The notes under the pieces are model-generated. The model ran no database searches. It was not told where the DNA came from and worked only from the letters and a program-made list of their open reading frames with translations. The position numbers and the translations under genes are program-made. Positions 18,521 to 26,853 of a stretch of DNA of 35,059 nucleotides are shown one piece after another. Positions within the stretch are counted from its first letter, which is position 1. The number at the start of each line of letters is the position of its first letter. Source of the stretch: Chthonomonadales bacterium (lineage in GTDB: Bacteria; Armatimonadota; Chthonomonadetes; Chthonomonadales; CAJBBX01); NCBI GenBank assembly GCA_027459625.1, contig DAIDHP010000042.1, positions 1-35,059 on the forward strand, in the 5' to 3' direction.

Positions 18521-20113
18521 GTGTCTGTATCTAATGTGATGAAAACAGAAAATGATTATTCAATCTATCCGGGTGTTATTCGCTGGATTATCCTTGTTGC
18601 AGTCATGCTTGGAACCATCATGCAGGTTTTGGATACTAGCATCGTAAATGTCGCCATTCCATACATGATGGGAAATCTCGGAGCCACCATTGATGAAATC
18701 AATTGGGTTTCTACGGCATATATGATCTCAAATGTAATTCTTCTTCCGCTCACCGGATGGCTGTCCATGCGTTCTGGCAGAAGAAGATATCTCGCGTATT
18801 CTATCATTCTTTTCACCACAGCCTCTTTTTGTTGCGGTATGTCCACATCTCTGAATCAGCTTATCCTGTTTCGAATTATTCAGGGAGCGGGAGGTGCAGC
18901 TCTGATCTCCACGGCGCAAGCCACTCTAATCGAGATATTCCCTCCGCAGCAACTCGGGATGGTGCAGGGTGTTTACGCCATTGGTGTTATTACGGCTCCC
19001 ACCATTGGACCGACATTGGGCGGATGGATAACGGACAACTACTCTTGGCCTTGGATATTTTTCGTTAACATTCCCATTGGGATTATCGCGGCGACGCTTA
19101 CTCTGATCTTTTTGAAGGATTCAATATATCAAACAAATAGACGCGGGAAAGTGGATTTTCTTGGAATCGTCTTTTTGGCGATTGGACTATCGTGCATGCA
19201 AGTGGTTTTGGAAAAGGGTGAGAGGGATGATTGGTTTCAATCCAATTTTATTGTGACGCTGACTGTTATTTCCGTGGTTGCTCTTGTTACCTTCATCTAC
19301 TGGGAGTTGCACATAAAGGATCCTGCGGTTAACCTGCGCATTTTAAAAAACAGAAATTTTTCCGCAGGTGTGACCTTTGCCGTTATTTATGGCTTCGCAT
19401 TATACGGAGGGATATTTGTGCTGCCGATTTTCTTACAGAATATTCGACAGTACACTGCCGAACAAACAGGTCTGATTTTCCTGCCGGGAGGATTGGCGTC
19501 CATGTTTGTGCAACCGATAGCGGCTCGTTTGGTTTCTAGAGTCTCCACGCGCCGACTAGTGGCAATAGGTGTTGGCGCGTTCGCCGGTTCCATGTATTTA
19601 ATGCATTTCCTTACTAATCTTACCGGTCCGGAGAATTTCTATTGGCCATTGGTTCTTCGTGGCGTCGCGACCGGGTTTATGTTTATCCCGCTTACCTTGG
19701 CGACATTGACCGGTTTAAAGGGCAAGGACCTCTCATATGGCACGGGACTTTACAATTTAATGCGCTACGTGGGCGGGAGCGTAGGGATCGCTTGGCTTTC
19801 AACAATGGTGGATAATCGCATCAGCTATCATCGAAGCCATTTGGTGAATTACGCTAATTATTTCAATCCGGCATTCCAACACCGAATGAGTATCCTTACT
19901 CACATTTTTATCACGAAAGGTGCGGCGCTGAATGTGGCTCGGATGCAGGCTCTTGGAATGATTGACGGCACAATACAGACACAGGCTTCGGTGCTGGCGT
20001 TCGGCGACACTCTCCTTTTCATTGCGCGGATTTTGCTGTTCTCCCTTCCTCTATTATTAATTTTCCAGCATGGTGTTCCGAAAGAGATGTCTGACGCAGT
20101 TGTGAGTGAATAA
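18521..20113 (+). CDS. DHA2-family (EmrB-type) MFS exporter, copy 1
   Basis: A 530-aa proton-driven exporter of the 14-TM DHA2 group. The N-terminal half holds MLGTIMQVLDTSIVNVAIPY, NWVSTAYMISNVILLPLTGW, FRIIQGAGGAALISTAQATL and the antiporter motif C region TIGPTLGGWITDNYSWPW, followed by FFVNIPIG. The C-terminal half has LRILKNRNFSAG and TGLIFLPGGLASM. A hydrophilic 30-residue stretch precedes the end helix. The start is GTG 18521 after AAGGAGA with a seven-base gap. Two paralogues follow in tandem. No EmrA-type membrane fusion gene is nearby, so periplasmic delivery or an unlinked partner is implied. Substrate unknown. Confidence 0.93.
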   Translation: MSVSNVMKTENDYSIYPGVIRWIILVAVMLGTIMQVLDTSIVNVAIPYMMGNLGATIDEINWVSTAYMISNVILLPLTGWLSMRSGRRRYLAYSIILFTTASFCCGMSTSLNQLILFRIIQGAGGAALISTAQATLIEIFPPQQLGMVQGVYAIGVITAPTIGPTLGGWITDNYSWPWIFFVNIPIGIIAATLTLIFLKDSIYQTNRRGKVDFLGIVFLAIGLSCMQVVLEKGERDDWFQSNFIVTLTVISVVALVTFIYWELHIKDPAVNLRILKNRNFSAGVTFAVIYGFALYGGIFVLPIFLQNIRQYTAEQTGLIFLPGGLASMFVQPIAARLVSRVSTRRLVAIGVGAFAGSMYLMHFLTNLTGPENFYWPLVLRGVATGFMFIPLTLATLTGLKGKDLSYGTGLYNLMRYVGGSVGIAWLSTMVDNRISYHRSHLVNYANYFNPAFQHRMSILTHIFITKGAALNVARMQALGMIDGTIQTQASVLAFGDTLLFIARILLFSLPLLLIFQHGVPKEMSDAVVSE

Positions 20114-20143
20114 GAAACAGGAACTGAAGAACGATTCCCCAAA

Positions 20144-20167
20144 GTATTATATAACATGTTGTTAACT
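20144..20167 (+). promoter_or_regulatory. Conserved palindromic site before exporter copy 2
   Basis: Bases 20144-20167 read GTATTATATAAC, then ATGTTGTTAACT. The core AACATGTT is a perfect palindrome within TAAC-AT-GTT-G-TTA. The same 24 bases recur before copy 3 (21806-21829) with only the two central bases changed, while the flanks differ. TATTAT/TATAAC may be a -10 box overlapped by an operator. It lies 23 bases before the GTG start. Confidence 0.55.
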
Positions 20168-20189
20168 AAATGGGTGGGGAGCCTGTTCG

Positions 20190-21778
20190 GTGTCTATATC
20201 CTCCTTTATCGGGAAGAGTAAATCATCTACGGACTACACAGGTGTCATTCGATGGTTTATTCTTGTCGCAGTCATGCTGGGCAATATACTTCAAACTCTG
20301 GACTACAGCATGGTCAATGTGGCAATACCCAATATGATGGGCAATCTCGGAGCCACAATTGACGAAATTAACTGGGTATCCACCGGTTATATGATGGCGA
20401 ACGTGATTGTGCTCCCGCTTACAGGATGGCTCTCAGCCGTATTCGGCAGGAAGCGATATCTTACATACTCCATTTTGCTTTTCATCATCGCTTCCATTTG
20501 CTCCGGCATGTCTCAGTCGTTAAATGAATTAATTATATTTCGAATCATCCAAGGTGCCGGGGGGGCTGCGTTGATTTCCACAGCTCAAGCTACGCTTGTT
20601 GAGGTTTTCCCGCTCGATCAACTAGGGGTTGCGCAAGGTTTTACGGTTTTGGGGTGGCGATGTCTCCCACTTTAGGGCCCATCCTTGGAGGATGGATCAC
20701 TGATACGTACTCGTGGAGATGGATATTCTTCGTGAATGTTCCCAGAGGCTTCCTTGCTGCTATGATGGTTTGGGTGTTCATACAGGATTCCGCATATCAA
20801 ACAAAAGGATTTGGGAGAGTGGATTTTACCGGCATCGCCCTGCTGGCAATCGGTTTTGGATGCATGCAAACCATGCTGGAGAATGGGGAGCGTGATGACT
20901 GGTTACAATCGGATTTCATTGTCACGTTAGCTGTTATATCCGCTATCTCATTGTTGATTTTCATCTATTGGGAACTCCATACGGAATCTCCAGCAGTAAA
21001 TTTGCGCATTCTGAAAAACCGAAATTTTGCGGCTGGCACCATTTTTACCGTTGTTTACGGTTTCGGTATGTATGGTGGAACGTTTATAATTCCGCTATTC
21101 CTGCAAAACATTCGACAATATACTGCTGAACAAACCGGTGCGGTTTTCATTTTGGGCGGACTGACGGCGATGGTGGGGATGCCGTTGGTTGGGAGGCTTA
21201 TCAATCACATACCTACGCGATTGTTGATTTTCATCGGGACTTGGGGATTTATCATTTATTTGGACATGCTTCATTTTCTTACAAACGTGACTAGTTCCGA
21301 GCATTTTTTCTGGTTAGTCGGCTTTCGCGGAATTTCCATGGGGTTTATATTCATCCCGCTTACTTTCATAACCTTGACCGGGTTAAAGGGTAAGGATTTG
21401 GCGAATGGATCGGGGTTGTACAATCTCATGCGACAAGTGGGAGGCAGCATAGGCATCGCATGGCTTTCTACGATGGTGGATAATCGTATCAGCTACCATC
21501 GGAGTCATCTGGTGAACTATGCAAATTCCTATAATCCAGCGTTCAGATTGAAGATGATTAGATTGATCGGGCTTTTCGAATCAAAAGGAGCCTCTTACCT
21601 TATGGCGCGAATGCAAGCGTTATCCATGGTGGATATATCCATACAAACGCAAGCTTCCGTCATGGCTTTCGGTGACACGCTGCTTTTTGTCGCACGCATC
21701 TTTTTCTTCTCTCTTCCACTATTATTACTTTTCCGACAAGGCCATCCCGGTCGAATGTCCCAGACTTCGGTTGATTGA
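20190..21778 (+). pseudogene. DHA2-family MFS exporter, copy 2, with one-base frameshift
   Basis: Paralogue of copies 1 and 3 across its whole length, but the frame breaks at GGGG (20651-20654). The first part, from GTG 20190 (after GGGGAG), reads to QLGVAQGFTVLG, then shifts into WRCLPL and a stop at 20673-20675. Adding one G restores VAMSPTLGPILGGWITDTYSW and the rest of a normal 14-TM protein ending at 21778, about 529 aa. In the sister copies the same place reads QGVYAIGVITAPTIGPTLGG and QGIYSIGVVVAPTIGPTVGG. Both halves keep clean conserved motifs and no other stops, so the change is either very recent, a homopolymer sequencing error, or a slippage-tolerant gene. If real, it leaves about 161 residues of a dead transporter. 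Confidence 0.88.
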
Positions 21779-21805
21779 AACGGGAACCGCATGGAGAAGC
21801 ATGAG

Positions 21806-21829
21806 GTATTATATAACCGGTTGTTAACT
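21806..21829 (+). promoter_or_regulatory. Conserved palindromic site before exporter copy 3
   Basis: Second copy of the 24-base sequence found at 20144. Here the central palindrome is AACCGGTT instead of AACATGTT. The paired change (AT to CG) keeps the dyad, as expected for a bound symmetric site or a base-paired element. It sits 20 bases before the TTG start of copy 3 and just upstream of its Shine-Dalgarno. Confidence 0.55.
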
Positions 21830-21849
21830 GATTCAAAAGGAGTTCATAG

Positions 21850-23445
21850 TTGCCTACTTCCTCAGCGGAGCAGACACACGAAGAATATAGCGATTATACA
21901 GGCATAATTCGTTGGGTTATCCTGATTGCGGTGATGTTGGGCACCATTTTGGAGGTGCTTGACGTGAGTATTGTAAATGTGGCTATCCCTGATATGATGG
22001 GCAATCTGGGAGCCACCATTGATGAAATCGGCTGGGTCTCCACGGGTTATATCATCTCCAACGTAATCGTCTTACCGCTCACCGGTTGGCTCTCTACCCA
22101 TTTCGGCAGAAAAAGATATCTTGCGGGCTCTATTATTCTTTTCACCTTAGCCTCATTCATGTGCGGCATTTCACACTCGCTGAATGAACTCATTTTTTTT
22201 CGAATTATCCAAGGAGCCGGCGGAGCTGCTCTCATCTCCACCGCCCAAGCCACTCTTATCGAGGTCTTTCCTCCGCAACAGCTAGGCGTTGTCCAGGGAA
22301 TATACAGTATCGGTGTGGTGGTCGCACCCACGATAGGTCCGACAGTTGGAGGGTGGATCACGGATAATTACTCCTGGCCGTGGATATTCTTTGTCAATAT
22401 CCCCATTGGCATCATGGCGGCGACGCTTGTCATTCTGTTCCTAAAGGATTCCAGATTTCAGAGGCGAGGAAGCGCCAAAGTGGATTTCCCGGGGATATTT
22501 TTCCTCGCAGTGGGGCTTGGTTGCATGCAGACGGTGCTGGAAAAGGGGGAGAGGGATGATTGGTTTCAATCCGATTTCATTGTGCGACTTACCGTCATCT
22601 CCGTAATCGCTCTGATCATCTTCATTTATTGGGAATTGAAAACCACCGATCCGGCGGTGAATTTACGTATTCTGAAAAATCGCAGCTTTATGGCGGGAAC
22701 TCTTTTCGCGAGTGTTCTGGGGTTTGGTCTTTACGGGGTTATCTTTATTCTGCCCATCTTTCTGCAGGACGTACGCAATTACACGGCGGAGCAGACTGGA
22801 TTAATGTTCCTTCCGGGAGGTCTTGCCACCATGTTTGTGGCGCCGATCATTGGCAGGTTGGTAAGCAAGATATCACCGCGAATCCTAGTCTTCATCGGAG
22901 CGGTGACTTTTGCATTCTCCATGTTTATGATCTACACTCTCTCGCCGAACACCGGTCCGGAACAAATTTTCGTCCCTCTTATCATTCGGGGTGCGGCGAT
23001 GGGATTCATCTTCATTCCTCTTACCTTGGCGGCTCTAACCGGGCTTCACGGCAAGGACCTGGCATATGGAACAGGTTTATTCAATCTGATGCGGCAATTG
23101 GGGGGTAGCATTGGGATCGCTTTCCTTTCCACCTATGTGGACAATCGGATGAATTTCCATCGTTCTTATCTCGTTCAGGATATCAACGTTTATAATCCCG
23201 CCTACCAAATACGCCTCGCGAATTTGGAGCATGCATTCCTCGCCAAAGGCGCAACGCCATATATCGCAGTGCGGCAGGCGTATGGGGTGTTGGATGGCAT
23301 CGTCCAACAGCAATCCGCCATCATGGCTTATAGTGACGCTCTTCTTATTATCGCCATCTCCTTTGTCGTAACACTTCCATTGTTACTGCTTTTCAAGAAA
23401 GGGGTTCCGGAGCATCTGCAAAGGGGAGGGGGAGGAATGCATTAA
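21850..23445 (+). CDS. DHA2-family (EmrB-type) MFS exporter, copy 3
   Basis: A 531-aa, 14-TM drug:H+ antiporter family member, closely similar to copy 1: MLGTILEVLDVSIVNVAIPD, GWVSTGYIISNVIVLPLTGW, FRIIQGAGGAALISTAQATL, APTIGPTVGGWITDNYSW, TGLMFLPGGLATM and LMRQLGGSIGIAFLSTYVDN. The start is TTG 21850, chosen because AGGAG (21838-21842) precedes it by seven bases and no ATG in frame comes before the first helix. The C-terminal tail ends in a Gly-rich GGGGMH. Three copies in a row imply repeated local duplication, with divergence perhaps towards different substrates. Confidence 0.93.
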   Translation: MPTSSAEQTHEEYSDYTGIIRWVILIAVMLGTILEVLDVSIVNVAIPDMMGNLGATIDEIGWVSTGYIISNVIVLPLTGWLSTHFGRKRYLAGSIILFTLASFMCGISHSLNELIFFRIIQGAGGAALISTAQATLIEVFPPQQLGVVQGIYSIGVVVAPTIGPTVGGWITDNYSWPWIFFVNIPIGIMAATLVILFLKDSRFQRRGSAKVDFPGIFFLAVGLGCMQTVLEKGERDDWFQSDFIVRLTVISVIALIIFIYWELKTTDPAVNLRILKNRSFMAGTLFASVLGFGLYGVIFILPIFLQDVRNYTAEQTGLMFLPGGLATMFVAPIIGRLVSKISPRILVFIGAVTFAFSMFMIYTLSPNTGPEQIFVPLIIRGAAMGFIFIPLTLAALTGLHGKDLAYGTGLFNLMRQLGGSIGIAFLSTYVDNRMNFHRSYLVQDINVYNPAYQIRLANLEHAFLAKGATPYIAVRQAYGVLDGIVQQQSAIMAYSDALLIIAISFVVTLPLLLLFKKGVPEHLQRGGGGMH

Positions 23446-23520
23446 CATAGAGCTGGAGGACGTTTTTATGTGTGTTTGAACATTTCACAGATCGCTTGTT
23501 AAGGGTTGATCCAATAACAC

Positions 23521-23594
23521 GGAACGGAAGTTCACCCCCTCGGAAGAGATGAAATCCTCTATCTCATCTGCGCGGAAATGAACTTTCGCGTTCC
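23521..23594. repeat. 74-base imperfect hairpin
   Basis: GGAACG plus GAAGTTCA (23521-23534) pairs with TGAACTTTC plus GCGTTCC (23579-23594), leaving a small bulge. The enclosed part has a weaker AGATGA/TCATCT pairing. TTTGTAAT follows on the plus strand. It could be the terminator of the exporter block or a small mobile hairpin. The remaining sequence from 23446 to 23715 shows no gene. Confidence 0.45.
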
Positions 23595-23715
23595 TTTGTA
23601 ATACCTATTTTTCATGTATTGCCCGCGCTCGCGAATTGCACGAATAGGCGCCATCCCGCGGTACGGATTGATTCTCGTCATTCATGCGCCCGTCGGTCGG
23701 CGAAAATGATAATCT

Positions 23716-24936
23716 ATGAAGCGTCTGCCGCCTCCCGCAATATTCGCCTTGAAAACGATCACCTCCCTACGCCATTCCTCACTTCCTCTTCCCAGTGGCT
23801 TCGATCAGGGCGCAGAGATTGCAATGATCGGACCCCACGTAAATCGTTCCGTTTTTGCCTATCACGGCGCCGGAAAGCGAACGATCACTATTTGTTTCAT
23901 ACGCTCAACTCAATTTGCCGGTGGCTCCGTCAAAGGCGCGGAATTCCCCAATGAGATCGTGTTCACCTCCGGAGCGACGGAATTGGTCAATCTGGCGATA
24001 AAGGGGGTTGCGGAGGCGAATGGGGACCGGGGCGATCACATTGTGACGGCTCTGTCGGAGCACAAGGCGGCTCTGAACGCGTGCCGTCATCTGGAGCGCA
24101 AGGGGCTTCGTGTCACCTGGCTGTCGCCCGACGGCGACGGACTGATCGACCCCGAGGCGGTGAGGGAGTCCATAACCGACAGGACCGTTCTCGTCTCGAT
24201 CATGGCGGCGAACAACGAGACCGGCGTTCTGCAGGACGTGGCGTCCATGGGGCGGATATGCCGCGAGCGCGGGGTTCCTTTTCACACGGACGCGACTCAG
24301 GCCGTCGGCAAGCTCCCCTTCAACGCAAGGGACGCCAACGCCGACATGATCTCGCTCTCCGCCCACAAGATATACGGTCCGAAGGGGGTCGGTGCGCTGT
24401 ACGTCAACCGGAAGGCGAGGGGGAGGATCGCGGCGCAGGCGGACGGGGGAGGGCACGAGGGCGGGCTTCGATCCGGGACCGTGAACACGCCGGGCGCGGT
24501 GGGAATGGCCACCGCGCTGAGATTATGCGCCGACGAGATGGCGACCGAATCGGCTCGAATAGGAAGACTGCGCGACAGGCTGCAAACGGGTCTGATGGCC
24601 TCCATCGAACATGTCAGGCTGAACGGTCACCCGACTCGAAGGGTACCCGGAACCCTGAACCTCTCCTTCGCCTTCGCGGAGAGCGAAAGTCTGCTTCTCC
24701 TGACGCCGGAGATAGCGCTGTCGCCGGGCTCCGCCTGCACGTCGGCGTCGCGCGAGCCGTCTCACGTCCTGAAGTCAATGGGAATCGATGACGACCTGGC
24801 GCACTCGGCGGTGCGCTTCAGCGTCGGAAGGTTCAACACGGAGGAGGAGATTGACCTTGTGATCGCGAGGGTTACGGAGAGCGTGAACCGCCTTCGGTCC
24901 ATAAGCCCATTGTTCGCAACGTCCAGGAGAAAATGA
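23716..24936 (+). pseudogene. 5'-truncated cysteine desulfurase (NifS/IscS family) remnant
   Basis: From about base 23937 on, the protein is a clean IscS/NifS-type PLP enzyme: NEIVFTSGATELVNLAIKGV, the PLP-ring His in LSEHKAAL, SIMAANNETGVLQDV, FHTDATQAVGKLP and the Schiff-base Lys in SLSAHKIYGPKGVGALYV. The active-site Cys sits in LSPGSACTSAS, and SAVRFSVGRFNTEEEID ends the family part. The first 70 or so residues of the open frame (MKRLPPPAIFALKT onward) do not resemble the family: the YLDYSATTP-type N-terminus and its following helices are absent in all three frames I checked. Base composition jumps to GC-rich with strong third-position G/C from about 24000, unlike the exporters. This looks like a truncated, probably transferred, gene without its normal start. 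An intact novel N-terminal fusion is less likely. Confidence 0.75.
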
Positions 24937-25479
24937 GGGAAAATCATCCCCCCTCTCCGTCTCGCCGCAGTCGGAGGGTTGCCGTTGTCGTGAACGTACA
25001 CGTGGAAACAGCCGACTGTGATTGCAAGCCTGCGCTCCGCCGTTGATTCAAAGCTTTTGTTCACGTTGGCAGCCTCTGAAGCATTCATAAGGATCGATTC
25101 CCGTCATGTACTCGCACGACTGTCAGAACGTTTATATCCGATGAGCGAACGTCCCTCTTCTCAAACTAATCATCCGAGACATCAACATCTCTTTTGCATC
25201 CGGTATATGCATTAAACGCCAATTATTGATATGAAGGAATGATCCTATTAGGGCCATGTTATTAATGACCGTTAAGCGTGGGGTAACTATTTCTCACCAA
25301 ATTAAAACCGAGCATTAGAATGATATGGAATACCACCTATGAGAAAGAATATGTAAGGATCCACCCGACGCCCCAATCAAGAGACACCAACGGGATGCGG
25401 ACTGCGGTAATACAGGAAAGAATACGTATCAACCACCAATGATATCATCGTGATAGATCAAGGGAGGGCGAAAACCAGA
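24937..25479. other. Non-coding stretch between the nifS remnant and the Rhs region
   Basis: No supported gene or RNA. Open frames here are short and lack start signals or recognisable composition. Bases 25091-25128 resemble 23665-23702 (about two thirds identical, 15 of the first 17), a possible direct repeat either side of the nifS piece. Composition shifts from GC-rich to AT-rich rightwards. Confidence 0.4.
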
Positions 25480-26718
25480 TTAACTTCCTTTACATTGAAT
25501 GTCTGAATGATTCTCAAAAGATTTATCCATTCTTTTCCATCCAAGTATCATAATAAGAACTAATGGCACAAAAGCCAGTAGGATTGACTTTGGCCAATTA
25601 TATAAATCACTTGTAAACACATAAACAAAAAATTCGCATCCGAAAAATACTATATACGGAAACTTTCTGGGAAACAACATCCAGATAGGGACTAACAGAA
25701 TGATAAGCCAAGGTGACATTAAAACATTGAGTCTAAATAGATTATTTAATATAATCATTAAAAAAAGCATGATTGCCAAAACAATCGAAATCCAAGTTGA
25801 TATTCTTCGGCGAAGCACGTCATTAATACGATATATTTTAAATATCGTATTTTGAATTATAATTATAATTATCACAAAAATCAAAATTACTATTGGATGT
25901 ATCCATTGATTTATGGGGCATTTTATATTAGAATTAATCAAGAAATACGCTCCAGCCACCCAACTGAAAAATATCCAGTACGAAATCCTATAATTAAATT
26001 TCTCATCCGAGTTAAATACCATTAGAAAGATTGCCAGATCAATAAGCACAAAGGAAATATCGTATGGAACCTCGCTCCAATCAGGACCATATATTTTGCC
26101 ATTATATGTATCACCTAAATAGTAAGGTATCGGTCCAGAGGATATTGTCGTGAAGATAAATAATTTCTGTGTTCCATATGGACTTACAGAATTAACTATA
26201 TAAGAAGGAAAAAATATAAAATAAGAAATAATCATGAAAAAGCATGAAATTAGAATTATTTGATGTACATATGAAATCCTTCTTTTCTCCAATACGACTA
26301 AACACAATAAGTTAGAAACGGCAAGACATGGGAGAGTGAACCAATATCCTACAATATCCCGTAAATTCAATTCATATCCATGATCAAACTTTGCCCATGG
26401 ATGCAGATAAATAATAAAATATAGTATCTGCAAGCCTATCCCAGTGATTAGAATGGTCAATTGATAATATCGTAACCTATCACAATTGCGAAAAATCATA
26501 TAAATTGAATATAGCGCAATGAAGATGCATGCTATTTCGAGTTTTAACACATAACCGTTTGACGACGTATTCTTGATAATTTGAATATATTCCCCAAAAT
26601 TCTTCATAGTATTGAATGAAAAATATTCGAACCTTACTTCCATGTATAAATGTAAAAGATATAACAGAGCCCCAGTCAAAACGCACCATTCCGTTATTTT
26701 TCTAGCCATTGTTGTCAT
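25480..26718 (-). CDS. Polytopic membrane protein, candidate immunity or accessory protein to the Rhs tip
   Basis: A 412-aa protein with roughly ten to twelve hydrophobic helices. Examples are CVLTGALLYLLHLYM, FIALYSIYMIF, LTILITGIGLQILYFIIYL, IIFFPSY-type segments, an unusually Ile-rich VILIFVIIIIIIQNTIF, and LLVPIWMLFP. No family is recognised. The gene is strikingly AT-rich compared with the amino acid block. Two starts are possible: ATG 26718 (MTTMARK) or ATG 26709 (MARK), the latter better spaced from GGA. It follows the Rhs1 tip gene by 135 bases on the same strand, the position where immunity or companion genes usually lie. That role is an inference from position only. Confidence 0.6.
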   Translation of the reverse strand: MTTMARKITEWCVLTGALLYLLHLYMEVRFEYFSFNTMKNFGEYIQIIKNTSSNGYVLKLEIACIFIALYSIYMIFRNCDRLRYYQLTILITGIGLQILYFIIYLHPWAKFDHGYELNLRDIVGYWFTLPCLAVSNLLCLVVLEKRRISYVHQIILISCFFMIISYFIFFPSYIVNSVSPYGTQKLFIFTTISSGPIPYYLGDTYNGKIYGPDWSEVPYDISFVLIDLAIFLMVFNSDEKFNYRISYWIFFSWVAGAYFLINSNIKCPINQWIHPIVILIFVIIIIIIQNTIFKIYRINDVLRRRISTWISIVLAIMLFLMIILNNLFRLNVLMSPWLIILLVPIWMLFPRKFPYIVFFGCEFFVYVFTSDLYNWPKSILLAFVPLVLIMILGWKRMDKSFENHSDIQCKGS

Positions 26719-26853
26719 CCGTTCATTTATAATAAACCAAGTGCCATATGAAAATATAATCCGTTATCGCTATGACCGTTAGTTTCATCACCACGCGAAA
26801 AACGTCGATACTGCCGAAATACCTTGCATTCTGAAAAAGATACATCGTTATCC

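Noticed and set aside
25018-25215. Plus-strand 65-codon frame after the nifS remnant
   Set aside because: No ribosome binding site and no recognisable domain; its partial likeness to the frame at 23619 reflects the weak nucleotide repeat.
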